A stretch of 64,000 bases of DNA from Vampirovibrio sp041737375 (GTDB taxonomy: Bacteria > Cyanobacteriota > Vampirovibrionia > Vampirovibrionales > Vampirovibrionaceae), in NCBI RefSeq assembly GCF_041737375.1, contig NZ_JBGSRV010000012.1:261228-325227 (forward strand). The letters are read 5' to 3'. Positions 8,621 through 15,707 of this stretch are shown in pieces. Within the stretch, counting starts at the first letter, position 1, and every line of letters begins with the position of its first letter. A model generated the notes under the pieces. That model did no database searches. It was not told where the DNA came from and worked only from the letters and a program-made list of their open reading frames with translations. The position numbers were made by a program, and so were the translations under genes.

Positions 8621-9163
8621 TTATAGGGCTACCGCTTCCAGAGGTCGTAACTGGATTTCCATGTCAATTTGCTCGGCGACGGTTCGCAATTCATCTTGTA
8701 CGGTGCTAATGGCCATGGAGCCGGGTATATCGATTTCAACCATCATGATATAAACCGGGCCATCTTCTCCCTGAATGCACTGGGCGTTCAAATCGGTGAT
8801 GTTGATATCCATTTCGGCCAGCTTGCGGGAAATGTGGAAGGTGATGCCCACCCGATCGTGTCCGGCCACCGAAATCATGTAGGGGTTTTCGGGCCGATGA
8901 GAGTCGATTTCGATGCTATCGGGAACCGGTTTGATGACCAAAGTCATGTTATGGCTCTCTTCCAGCCGGGAGAACTCTTTCTGAAGCTCGGGAAAGCCCA
9001 CGCCTTCGGGGGCTGAAATGACCAGAATGACCGCGAATTCCTGGGCAAGCCGGGTCATGGTAGAGTCAATGATATTGCATCCCCGTTGATAGAGGATGTC
9101 TGCGATAGCGGCTACAATGCCGGGTTGGTCTGGGCCAATGCCACTAATTACTGCTTTTGTCAT
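8621..9163 (-). CDS. Double ACT-domain regulatory protein (GcvR-like)
   Basis: A 180-residue cytoplasmic protein made of two ACT domains. The first begins KAVISGIGPDQPGIVAAIADIL and the second YMISVAGHDRVGITFHISRKLAEMDINI; both carry the DxPGI/DRVGI turn that binds small amino-acid ligands. This layout matches GcvR, an accessory repressor of the glycine cleavage operon, but no gcv genes are in the window, so the target is unknown. ATG 9163 is chosen because a promoter at 9170-9198 places the transcript start at or next to it; an 8-residue longer start would lie inside the promoter. It probably heads a cluster with def, the acyl-CoA ligase and pyrE. Confidence 0.82.
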   Translation of the reverse strand: MTKAVISGIGPDQPGIVAAIADILYQRGCNIIDSTMTRLAQEFAVILVISAPEGVGFPELQKEFSRLEESHNMTLVIKPVPDSIEIDSHRPENPYMISVAGHDRVGITFHISRKLAEMDINITDLNAQCIQGEDGPVYIMMVEIDIPGSMAISTVQDELRTVAEQIDMEIQLRPLEAVAL

Positions 9164-9169
9164 GTGCTG

Positions 9170-9198
9170 AGTATAACAGAAACCCAATCAGTCCCCAA
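9170..9198 (-). promoter_or_regulatory. Sigma-70 type promoter of the ACT-domain gene
   Basis: On the minus strand TTGGGG (9198-9193) and TATACT (9175-9170) are separated by exactly 17 bases. Only six bases lie between the -10 box and ATG 9163, so transcription would begin at about the start codon itself. No Shine-Dalgarno sequence fits in that space. This suggests a leaderless mRNA. Confidence 0.6.
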
Positions 9199-9451
9199 CT
9201 ACACAATGGATGTTTGCGAATAGGGGAAAAACGTAACCCCATGTATAAAGGGGATATGAGAATCCGGCGACAATGCCCCATATGGGTAGAGTGAGGCTAA
9301 ACAGATGGACAAGAGGCTTTGAAAAATCTGTCCATCCTGGCAATGGCTGGTAAATGATTGTTTTTGTTAAGATTAACTCAATTCGCCCCCACTGTATGGA
9401 TTGAAACACTAGGCGAGTTTAAAAAAGTTTACCAGGCGCTGCGCCCTGAAC

Positions 9452-9465
9452 GATTGAATTCAATC
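9452..9465. promoter_or_regulatory. 14-bp perfect palindrome in a gene-free stretch
   Basis: GATTGAATTCAATC is fully self-complementary. It lies in the 530-base gap between the ACT-domain gene and the OsmC gene, in which I see no protein gene. It could be an operator for a dimeric regulator; nothing in the sequence identifies which. Just before it, at about 9433-9449, CAGGCGC and GCGCCCTG can form a small hairpin. Confidence 0.35.
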
Positions 9466-9569
9466 AGTTCCTTCAGGATTTTTCAGATGCTATGGATTTA
9501 ATTGACTCATCTTTTATTGATTCGCTCTTTATTCATCGCTCTTTTTTATTCATCATTGTAATTGGGTTC

Positions 9570-9597
9570 CGGCTCGCATTGTGCGGGCCTTTTTATT
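9570..9597 (+). terminator. Rho-independent terminator without an obvious upstream gene
   Basis: GGCTCGCA and TGCGGGCC pair around a short TTG loop (one G-U pair) and are followed by TTTTTATT. The nearest plus-strand gene upstream ends beyond 5.8 kb, so this hairpin would end a short RNA arising within about 9400-9570, or act as a leader element for the OsmC gene downstream. Confidence 0.6.
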
Positions 9598-9624
9598 GTT
9601 GAAAAAAGCAGGGTTTGAAGAGGG

Positions 9625-9665
9625 CGGCCTGTTAAAGTCAGCCGGTTCGTAATAAGATCAGGCCG
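9625..9665 (+). promoter_or_regulatory. Inverted repeat around the likely OsmC promoter
   Basis: CGGCCTG (9625-9631) and CAGGCCG (9659-9665) are perfect inverted repeats 27 bases apart. Between them are a weak -35 (TTAAAG) and a -10 (TAAGAT, 9653-9658). The arrangement could be an operator flanking the promoter of the OsmC-purE-purK group or a leader hairpin. Confidence 0.35.
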
Positions 9666-9693
9666 TTATCAAAGTTGAGAGGAGAGACAACTG

Positions 9694-10131
9694 ATGGTTA
9701 TGAGATCTTCTAAAGCCGAATGGCAAGGCAATTTACGCGAAGGCAAAGGCAGTGTGGAACTGGGCAGTGGCGCTTTCAAAGGCAGCTACTCCTTCCCTTC
9801 CCGTTTTGAAGACGGTACTGGAACCAACCCGGAAGAGTTGATTGCCGCCGCTCACGCTGGCTGCTATTCCATGGCTCTGTCCGCTGGTTTGAGTAAAGCC
9901 GGGTTCAACCCCACCCGTGTGCATACTGTGGCTAACGTCCACCTGGAAAAAGTAGGCGAAGGCTTTGAAATCACCACCATCGAGCTGGAAACCGAAGCTG
10001 AAATCCCCGGTATCGATGAAGCCGCTTTCGCCCAGCAAGCTGAAGCCGCCAAAGTCGGCTGCCCTATTTCCAAGGCGTTGGCTGGCCCTGCCATCAAGCT
10101 GAACGCTAAGTTGCTGCAAACCGCAAAATAG
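9694..10131 (+). CDS. OsmC/Ohr-family peroxiredoxin
   Basis: A 145-residue thiol peroxidase that reduces organic hydroperoxides. The two catalytic cysteines are in the expected places: AAAHAGCYSMALSAGL in the N-terminal half and KVGCPISKAL near the C-terminus. TGTNPEELIAAAHAGC is the family signature, closest to the OsmC (YhfA/OsmC) branch. AGGAGAG lies 7 bases before ATG 9694. The stop codon is 13 bases before the purE start, so it may be co-transcribed with purE-purK. Confidence 0.93.
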   Translation: MVMRSSKAEWQGNLREGKGSVELGSGAFKGSYSFPSRFEDGTGTNPEELIAAAHAGCYSMALSAGLSKAGFNPTRVHTVANVHLEKVGEGFEITTIELETEAEIPGIDEAAFAQQAEAAKVGCPISKALAGPAIKLNAKLLQTAK

Positions 10132-10144
10132 GTTGCCTATTGCC

Positions 10145-10669
10145 ATGAATGAATCCGCTCCTTCCAGTGAAAAGCATCACGACAAGCCGTTGGTGTCCAT
10201 TATTATGGGCAGTCAATCCGACTGGGAAACCATGCGTCACGCCCACGAAACCTTAAACCGTTTTGAGGTGCCGCATGAGTGCCTGGTGGTTTCTGCCCAT
10301 CGGACTCCCCAGTGGCTGGCCGAATTTGCGGCTCAGGCGGAGGAGCGGAACATTCAGGCCATTATTGCCGGTGCGGGCGGGGCCGCCCATTTGCCGGGAA
10401 TGACCGCCGCCCAAACCCTGGTGCCGGTGTTTGGGGTGCCGGTGGAAAGCAAGGCCCTGCAAGGCATGGATTCTTTGTTATCCATTGTGCAAATGCCAGC
10501 GGGTATTCCGGTAGGCACCATGGCCATTGGTAAGGCGGGCGCTACCAACGCGGCGCTCATGGCCGTTGCCATTCTGGGCAATACCCGGCCCGATGTTCGG
10601 GAAAACTTAAGGCTTTACCGGCAAGAGCAAACCGAAACCGTATTGCAGGGGCGTCATTTGCCGGTATGA
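10145..10669 (+). CDS. purE: 5-(carboxyamino)imidazole ribonucleotide mutase
   Basis: A class I PurE that converts N5-CAIR to CAIR in purine synthesis. SIIMGSQSDWETM is the N-terminal nucleotide-binding motif, SAHRTP carries the catalytic histidine region, and GAGGAAHLPGMTAA the phosphate loop. With ATG 10145 the protein has 174 residues, slightly longer than the usual 160-170; a TTG at 10133 would add four residues but overlaps the AGG ribosome binding site. The stop overlaps the purK start in ATGA, as is common for this pair, whose product of one is substrate of the other. Confidence 0.96.
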   Translation: MNESAPSSEKHHDKPLVSIIMGSQSDWETMRHAHETLNRFEVPHECLVVSAHRTPQWLAEFAAQAEERNIQAIIAGAGGAAHLPGMTAAQTLVPVFGVPVESKALQGMDSLLSIVQMPAGIPVGTMAIGKAGATNAALMAVAILGNTRPDVRENLRLYRQEQTETVLQGRHLPV

Positions 10670-11799
10670 TCCATTTACCCGGCAGTACCTTAGGCATTTT
10701 GGGCAGCGGCCAACTGGGCCGAATGCTGGCCCTGACCGCCAAGCGGCTGGGCTATAGGGTGCATGTTTTTTCGCCCGATCAACACACCCCCGCCGGACCA
10801 GTGGCGGATCTGGAAATAACCGCATCCTATACCGATTTTGAGGCATTGAAACGCTTTGCCCAGGGCGTGGATGTGGTGACCATTGAGTTTGAGAATATCC
10901 CGGTGGAAACCTTACGTGCCTTACAGGCGGACGTGCCGGTTTATCCGCAGCCTGCCGTGCTGGAAACCACCCAGCACCGCTTGCGGGAAAAACAGTTTTT
11001 GTCCGCCTTGGGCATTCCGGTGGTGCCGTTTCATGCCATTACCTCTCCGCAGGATTTGCAAGCGGCCCTGAAGACCATTGGTTGCCCTGCCGTTTTAAAA
11101 ACAGCGGGCTTTGGCTACGATGGCAAAGGGCAAACCCGAGTGGATTCTGAGGCCCAGGCGTTGCAGGCTTATCAGGGGTTTGCGGGCCAACCCTGTGTGC
11201 TAGAGCGCTTTATTGAGTTGCAGCGTGAGATTTCAGTAATTGCCGCCCGCTCGGATACTGGCCAGTTTCAGGCTTATCGTCCGGTGGAAAACCGGCATCA
11301 AAATCATATTCTGGATGTAACGCTGGCCCCGGCTGCTTTACCGGCGGTGCTGGAAGTCCAAGCCATTGAATACACCCGCACCATTATGGATGCTTTCAAC
11401 ATGCGTGGTCTGCTGTGCGTGGAGTTTTTTATAACCGCTAATGGCCAACTGCTGGTGAATGAGCTGGCCCCCCGGCCCCATAATTCCGGGCATTATAGTA
11501 TTGAGGCCGCCATTTGCGATCAGTTTGAGCAACAGCTGCGGGTGGTGTGCGGCTTGCCCTTGGGCGATCCCACCCTGCGCCAGCCAGCGGCCATGGTAAA
11601 CCTGCTGGGTGACCTGTGGGAGGCCGGTGAGCCGGATTGGGTCAGTGCGTTGGAGCGCTCGGGCATTTATTTGCATTTATACGGCAAAAAGGAAGCCCGC
11701 CCCGCCCGAAAAATGGGCCACCTTACCGCCTTGGGCCAGACTGCCGAGCAAGCCGCCGACTGGGCCATTCAGGCTCGCAGCCGACTTCACACCCTTTAA
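10666..11799 (+). CDS. purK: 5-(carboxyamino)imidazole ribonucleotide synthase
   Basis: A 377-residue ATP-grasp enzyme that makes N5-CAIR from AIR, bicarbonate and ATP. LGILGSGQLGRMLALTAKRLGY is the N-terminal glycine-rich motif, KTAGFGYDGKGQ the ATP-grasp lysine loop, and NELAPRPHNSGHYSIEA the metal/substrate-binding segment. Length is normal. It starts inside the last codons of purE (ATGA overlap), so translation is coupled. A long hairpin at 11923-11982 separates it from the convergent secreted-protein gene. Confidence 0.96.
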   Translation: MIHLPGSTLGILGSGQLGRMLALTAKRLGYRVHVFSPDQHTPAGPVADLEITASYTDFEALKRFAQGVDVVTIEFENIPVETLRALQADVPVYPQPAVLETTQHRLREKQFLSALGIPVVPFHAITSPQDLQAALKTIGCPAVLKTAGFGYDGKGQTRVDSEAQALQAYQGFAGQPCVLERFIELQREISVIAARSDTGQFQAYRPVENRHQNHILDVTLAPAALPAVLEVQAIEYTRTIMDAFNMRGLLCVEFFITANGQLLVNELAPRPHNSGHYSIEAAICDQFEQQLRVVCGLPLGDPTLRQPAAMVNLLGDLWEAGEPDWVSALERSGIYLHLYGKKEARPARKMGHLTALGQTAEQAADWAIQARSRLHTL

Positions 11800-11922
11800 G
11801 CCGAGTCATTTTTCTCTTCTTCCTCTTCGGATTTTTGGAGCCTCACGGTGGGGGCTAAATCCCCTGCGGGATGGACGAGGGGAGAGGGTTTTATCCGTAT
11901 GTGCGCCGTTTTATCAAACGCC

Positions 11923-11982
11923 TTTATGCTAAAAAGCTCATAGCCATCTTTTGCAAGATATCTACAAGCTTTTTAGCATAAA
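11923..11982. terminator. 60-base hairpin between convergent genes
   Basis: TTTATGCTAAAAAGCT and AGCTTTTTAGCATAAA are perfect 16-base inverted repeats around a 28-base loop. The loop contains its own small stem, ATCTT-TTGC-AAGAT. The AT-rich arms give T-runs on both strands, so it may terminate purK on one side and the secreted-protein gene on the other. Confidence 0.55.
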
Positions 11983-12027
11983 TTGAAAGTGTGCCACCAG
12001 CGATGGAAATTAACGATTTTTGATGCG

Positions 12028-13155
12028 CTAGCGGTTGGGGAACCGGATGGCCACTCTGGGTAGCGCATCCCCAATGGGAATGCTTGAGGCCACGGTGTCT
12101 ACCGGCTCTCCGTGTACCAGAAAGTCATTCAGGCGGTAGGTTTTACCCTTAATGGTAATGTTTTCCATCGATTCACCAATGTTGACCCGCTGGCGGCGTG
12201 GCCCTTCGGTGACACTGGGCGGTAAGGCAAACTCCACCACGTAAAAATATTCACCGTGCAGCCGGTAGCCGCCGATATGGCACCACTTGGTTCCTTGGGG
12301 GGTGCCTTTAATCACCAGAGTGTCGGTATCAGAGCCACCGCTGATGGCCGTTTTGTAGATATTGAAAGCGGTGTAGCCTACGCCGGTTGCCGAAGGGCTG
12401 GCTTGATACAGTTCAATCAAATCTTCCCCGGAGCCGGTGCGGACGAACATGTTGATATTGTTGCCAGAGAGGTACAGGTGATCGCTGCCGTTGTAGGTCA
12501 TAATGGAGGCATCTTCGGTGTTGGCCAGCATGGCCACGTTATTGCCACGGGCCATACAAATGGAATAGCTGCGAACGTCCTGCAACCGTACCTGGCTGTC
12601 GCCGCCGATGGTTTGCACGTGGAAATCACTGGTGTTTTTCATTTTGGGGTCCGAAAAGTAATCGGCGCCCCTGCGTTGGGAAACATTGGTGCTGTAGGAA
12701 ACGATGGGCAAGGTGTTTTTGCCGGATCGATCGTTAAAATTGGCGGAAGGGGTCATGTTGGCAGCTTGTTCTGGAAAATCGGCAAGCCGTTCACAGGAAA
12801 CCATGTGCGCCGGGGTAGAGTTTTGCAGATAGCGAGGGTTGGCCCGCTCAAATTCGGAGCGCCCTAATATCCGGTTGGTGGAGGCTTCGCTGGCAGCGGC
12901 TCTATCGCTGGAACTGCCTATTGGCTGGCCGGAGGCCCCGTAATCCTTGGCGCAGCAAGATTCCTGACTGTCATCCTCAAAATTCAGGCGTTCGTTGGGC
13001 AAGGTGGGGTTGATTTGGGTAAATTCGTCCCGGGGAAAGAAAAATCCGCTTTCTGCTTGCTGAGAGAACGCCGGGAGGCAGGTAGCGACCCATAAGCCCA
13101 ATAGACCTAACAGGAAAGAATAAGATCCGAAAAAACAAGACTGCTTGCCGCGCAT
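12028..13155 (-). CDS. Secreted hypothetical protein with repeat-like Gly/Asp segments
   Basis: A 375-residue protein of no family I recognise. The first 30 residues form a signal peptide: basic start MRGKQ, hydrophobic SFLLGLLGLWVATCL, and a likely cut after PAFS. The mature part has a Cys pair (ESCCAKDY). Its middle, about residues 200-290, is rich in Asn, Gly and Asp, with GSGEDLIELY and SGGSDTDTLVIKG resembling calcium-binding beta-roll turns, though no full repeat array is present. ATG 13155 is preceded by AGAGGTG at ideal spacing; an upstream TTG lacks this. It is divergent from the pilin-like gene at 13366, so the two may both be surface proteins. Confidence 0.7.
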   Translation of the reverse strand: MRGKQSCFFGSYSFLLGLLGLWVATCLPAFSQQAESGFFFPRDEFTQINPTLPNERLNFEDDSQESCCAKDYGASGQPIGSSSDRAAASEASTNRILGRSEFERANPRYLQNSTPAHMVSCERLADFPEQAANMTPSANFNDRSGKNTLPIVSYSTNVSQRRGADYFSDPKMKNTSDFHVQTIGGDSQVRLQDVRSYSICMARGNNVAMLANTEDASIMTYNGSDHLYLSGNNINMFVRTGSGEDLIELYQASPSATGVGYTAFNIYKTAISGGSDTDTLVIKGTPQGTKWCHIGGYRLHGEYFYVVEFALPPSVTEGPRRQRVNIGESMENITIKGKTYRLNDFLVHGEPVDTVASSIPIGDALPRVAIRFPNR

Positions 13156-13280
13156 AAAAAAGCACCTCTTTGGGTTCAACCGGGAACGTCCAGGAAGACG
13201 TCATGTTGGTATAAAACTGATATACAAATAAAACCTTCCCAATGTTTAAAATTGCTCCCAACCGTTGAGCAGGAAGCCAT

Positions 13281-13300
13281 TTTTTTGACGGCCAGCCAAA
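13281..13300 (+). promoter_or_regulatory. Shared upstream box, copy 1
   Basis: TTTTTTGACGGCCAGCCAAA lies 85 bases before the pilin-like start at 13366. An almost identical box (one base different) lies 86 bases before the ankyrin gene start at 14073. Equal spacing suggests a common regulator or a duplicated promoter. Confidence 0.5.
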
Positions 13301-13302
13301 CC

Positions 13303-13329
13303 TAAAGTTTTGCAGGATCTGGGCGATAA
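13303..13329 (+). promoter_or_regulatory. Sigma-28 (FliA)-type promoter of the pilin-like gene
   Basis: TAAAGTTT (13303-13310), an 11-base spacer, and GGCGATAA (13322-13329) match the classical FliA consensus TAAAGTTT-N11-GCCGATAA at 15 of 16 positions. The pilin-like ATG is 36 bases downstream, with AAGGAAGGG as ribosome binding site. It implies control by the flagellar sigma factor. Confidence 0.72.
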
Positions 13330-13365
13330 TAATAGGAATAGGTTTTTTGACGAAGGAAGGGTTTA

Positions 13366-13921
13366 ATGTCCCCCCCCCCGAAACCCCATAAGGTTTTTTA
13401 AAGGCTTTACTTTGGTAGAGTTATTGATCGCTCTATCCATTTTAGGGGTAATTGTAACCTTTACCATTCCCAAAATTCTCTCCGTGCAACAGGATCAAAC
13501 TTATAATGCTAAAGCAAAAGAAGTGGCCGCCATGGTTTCCGCAGCTTATCAGCAGCATCAGCTAGCTGGCGGGTTAACCACTGGCTCAACCATGATGAGC
13601 TTGAGCCAATATATCAATTACCTGAGTGTAGACACCACCAGCGCTGTAGATACCTATCAAACCAATACAACACGTTCTTGTGGAGGCTGGACCTGCCTTC
13701 GCTTACATAACGGCGCCATCATGAGACATAATGGTGTCCCGTTTGGCTCAACAGCTGGCGGCGTTTGGTTTGATGTGGACCCCGATGGTCAGGTCACAGA
13801 TGGGACTACCAATGGGCCAGGTAAAGCCGTTCAATTTATCCTTTTTTACAATGGAAGATTGACCACTATTGGCGTTAGCATTGATAATCCGACCCTCGAT
13901 CCGCCTTGGTTCAGCTGGTAG
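13366..13921 (+). pseudogene. Type IV pilin-like gene, out of frame at a C10 tract (possibly phase-variable)
   Basis: From 13400 on, the frame encodes KGFTLVELLIALSILGVIV, a textbook prepilin leader: cleavage after Gly, then Phe1, Glu5 and a hydrophobic helix. About 150 residues of pilin-like body follow, with two cysteines (RSCGGWTC) and a proline/tryptophan end. No start codon is available in that frame. The only good start, ATG 13366 behind AAGGAAGGG, is one base out because the tract has ten C; loss of one C gives MSPPPRNPIRFFKG joined to FTLVE. The upstream promoter is sigma-28-like. I infer slipped-strand phase variation with this copy OFF; a sequencing error in the tract is the simple alternative. 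In function it would be a pilus or pseudopilus subunit. Confidence 0.75.
13370..13379 (+). repeat. Homopolymer tract of ten C at the start of the pilin-like gene
   Basis: Ten consecutive C residues begin two bases after ATG 13366. With ten C the ATG frame meets a stop at TAA 13390-13392. With nine or twelve C the ATG frame would run straight into the type IV prepilin leader. It is the longest C or G run I found in the window. Confidence 0.85.
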
Positions 13922-13987
13922 TTTAGCTTTTAACCAGAATTAGTCTTTCTTGCTTTTAGCAAGCTGGGTTTGGAGCCCTGTAACAGT

Positions 13988-14007
13988 TTTTTTGATGGCC
14001 AGCCAAA
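13988..14007 (+). promoter_or_regulatory. Shared upstream box, copy 2
   Basis: TTTTTTGATGGCCAGCCAAA repeats the box at 13281-13300 with one change and stands at the same distance from the next start codon. The sigma-28-like part is weaker here: GCAAGTTT is recognisable, but no good GCCGATAA follows at 11 bases. Confidence 0.45.
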
Positions 14008-14072
14008 CGCAAGTTTTCAATCAACGTGCATGATTCAATATAGGGGATGAATTTTACCGAGGACTAGGATTG

Positions 14073-14660
14073 ATGTTGGACTGTATTCAACAAAGAATTA
14101 CCACCCACAACTTGCACCGCTCCGTTAAAAAAGGAAACGCCTCTCATGTTTTGAAGCAATTGGAAGCAGGGGTTGATCCTGACTTGAAAAGCAAAAAAAG
14201 CGGTAAAGCGCTGCTGCATCAACTGGCTGATTGCCCGGTGAATGAGGAGGAGGCCTTTTATCAGGCCATGGATAGCGATACGGTCAATTTTTTAATCAAC
14301 GAGGCCATTGATCAGGGTGCTGATGTGAACTTGCCGGATAAAAGCGGAAACACCCCCTTGCATCGTGCCATCGCCCATCATTTGCCCAGCAGTCCTTATT
14401 CAACGGAGGCCACTGACTATTTGCGCCAGAAGCAACCCGTGTTATTTGAATGGGTTTGCCAGGATTTTGACCGTTTAATTGCGGCCAGAACGTTATTGGC
14501 CCGTGGTGCGGATGTCACCGCCAAAAACAATCAGGGCAAAATGCCGAGTGATTTATTAGGGCCCATTCAGTCAAACGATTTGCACCGAAAATTGCTGGCC
14601 CAGGAATTAAGATTTGCCCTGAAAAAGAAGCTGGGTGATTCAGGGTTGTCATTGATATGA
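14073..14660 (+). CDS. Ankyrin-repeat protein
   Basis: A 195-residue protein. Ankyrin units are visible as VLKQLEAGVDPDLKSKKSGKALLH near residue 27, INEAIDQGADVNLPDKSGNTPLHRAI in the middle, and ARTLLARGADVTAKNNQGKMPSDLL towards the end. The G-A-D-V-N and TPLH motifs are canonical. There is no signal peptide. ATG 14073 follows GAGGACTAGGA. It is a different protein from the ankyrin-like pair at 2-5 kb but the same general type, so the strain uses several ankyrin proteins. It shares an upstream box with the pilin-like gene, hinting at common control. Binding partner unknown. Confidence 0.82.
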   Translation: MLDCIQQRITTHNLHRSVKKGNASHVLKQLEAGVDPDLKSKKSGKALLHQLADCPVNEEEAFYQAMDSDTVNFLINEAIDQGADVNLPDKSGNTPLHRAIAHHLPSSPYSTEATDYLRQKQPVLFEWVCQDFDRLIAARTLLARGADVTAKNNQGKMPSDLLGPIQSNDLHRKLLAQELRFALKKKLGDSGLSLI

Positions 14661-14670
14661 CTATAAATGA

Positions 14671-14703
14671 CAACCGGGCGGAACGTTAAATTCCACCCGG
14701 TTG
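14671..14703. terminator. Hairpin between convergent genes
   Basis: CAACCGGGCGGAA and TTCCACCCGGTTG pair over 13 bases with one mismatch around a short loop. The T-run afterwards is weak, but the position just after the ankyrin stop and before the convergent stress-protein gene fits a terminator. Confidence 0.5.
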
Positions 14704-14752
14704 CCGTTGGTCAGGTTTTAGAGTGCCTGAATATTAGGGTAATGCGTGGCGC

Positions 14753-15313
14753 TTAAACCACTTTGACCGATTCCGCGCCGCAGCGTTTGAAGACTTCTTT
14801 GACTTCGTTCACCATGTCCTTGGGGACATGGGCCACCAGCAAGGCGTTGCCCTGTTTTTTCAAAGATTCTTCATAGAACTTGGCTTCGGTTTCTGGAATA
14901 CCGGCCCCCACCAGAGCGCCCAGCAAGCCGCCGGTGGCCACCCCAATGGCCCCGCCTGTGATAGCGCCCACCAAAGGCCCTGCTACCAGCAAGCCGGAAC
15001 CGGGAATGATAATACTGCCCACCAGGGTTAACCCCCCGATAATGGCCCCCAGAATGCCCCCGGCCAAGCCGCCTGTAGCGGTGCCTTCCGGCATTTTGTT
15101 GGTATGTTCAAACCCTTCGGTGCCCCGAATTTCATCCTGCCAGGTATCGCCATAGTAAGAGCGGGTTTCCTCGCTCATCAGCAAGCTGACATCGTTTCCC
15201 ATCCCGAGGCGATCCAGGCTGTCCATGGCCTGATTCAGCTGGGTGGTGGCGTTAAAAATACCAGAGACGTGCTCAATTTTTTCACGATCGTAGTTGTAAG
15301 GACGGTTCATCAT
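14753..15313 (-). CDS. General-stress-protein-like (YflT type) with glycine-zipper segment
   Basis: A 186-residue protein. Residues 1-75 form an alpha/beta domain that resembles the general stress protein 17M/YflT family (AMDSLDRLGMGNDVSLLMSEE). Residues 80-140 are a long Gly/Ala/Ile stretch (GGLAGGILGAIIGGLTLVG and GAITGGAIGVATGGLLGALVG) that could insert into a membrane as a glycine zipper. The end returns to an alpha/beta fold with KKQGNALLVAHVP. Proteins of this layout are often stress-induced; the molecular role is unknown. AGGAG lies 10 bases before ATG 15313. Confidence 0.72.
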   Translation of the reverse strand: MMNRPYNYDREKIEHVSGIFNATTQLNQAMDSLDRLGMGNDVSLLMSEETRSYYGDTWQDEIRGTEGFEHTNKMPEGTATGGLAGGILGAIIGGLTLVGSIIIPGSGLLVAGPLVGAITGGAIGVATGGLLGALVGAGIPETEAKFYEESLKKQGNALLVAHVPKDMVNEVKEVFKRCGAESVKVV

Positions 15314-15707
15314 AATAGTAGTGCTCCTTTGTTTATGAAATGTGTCATATGGGGTCTGTGTCGTTTCGGGGCATACACCGCTGGTTGCGGCTAGAATGCT
15401 TTGAAACGCTGCTCCTTAGACGGGCTGACTCTAAAAACACTTCCTCTGGAAGGCTTCTAAAGTTGGATAACCGATGTATCTGCCATAGCCCCAACAGTAA
15501 ATAAAATCTGAGCCGTTCTCAATTAGCGGAAGGGCTAATGTCCTCATCTGAGGCTATTAACCGGGATGCGCTGGTGGAGTAATCTCCCGGTTATTAAATG
15601 GGGTGATTCAATGGGTTTGAAATCAGGCGCTGGGGCTGAGGGAGGAAAGCATTGGATCGGTGTTGCCATGATGTGGTGCAGGGCATGAGGATGATGGGAA
15701 GGGCTAC
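15314..15707. other. Gene-free stretch with one hairpin
   Basis: About 390 bases without a convincing reading frame. It contains TAACCGGGA (15558-15566) and TCCCGGTTA (15585-15593), perfect 9-base inverted repeats around an 18-base loop. The 5' half must contain the promoter of the stress-protein gene, but I see no clear -10/-35 pair. Confidence 0.5.

Noticed and set aside
9188..9409. 73-residue minus-strand frame upstream of the ACT-domain gene
   Set aside because: It covers the promoter of that gene and has no ribosome binding site; composition is not protein-like.
12256..12867. 203-residue Gly-rich frame opposite the secreted hypothetical gene
   Set aside because: The minus strand has a signal peptide and a ribosome binding site; the plus strand has neither.
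14018..14040. Second sigma-28 promoter before the ankyrin gene
   Set aside because: GCAAGTTT is partial and no GCCGATAA-like sequence follows at 11 bases; only the upstream box is shared.
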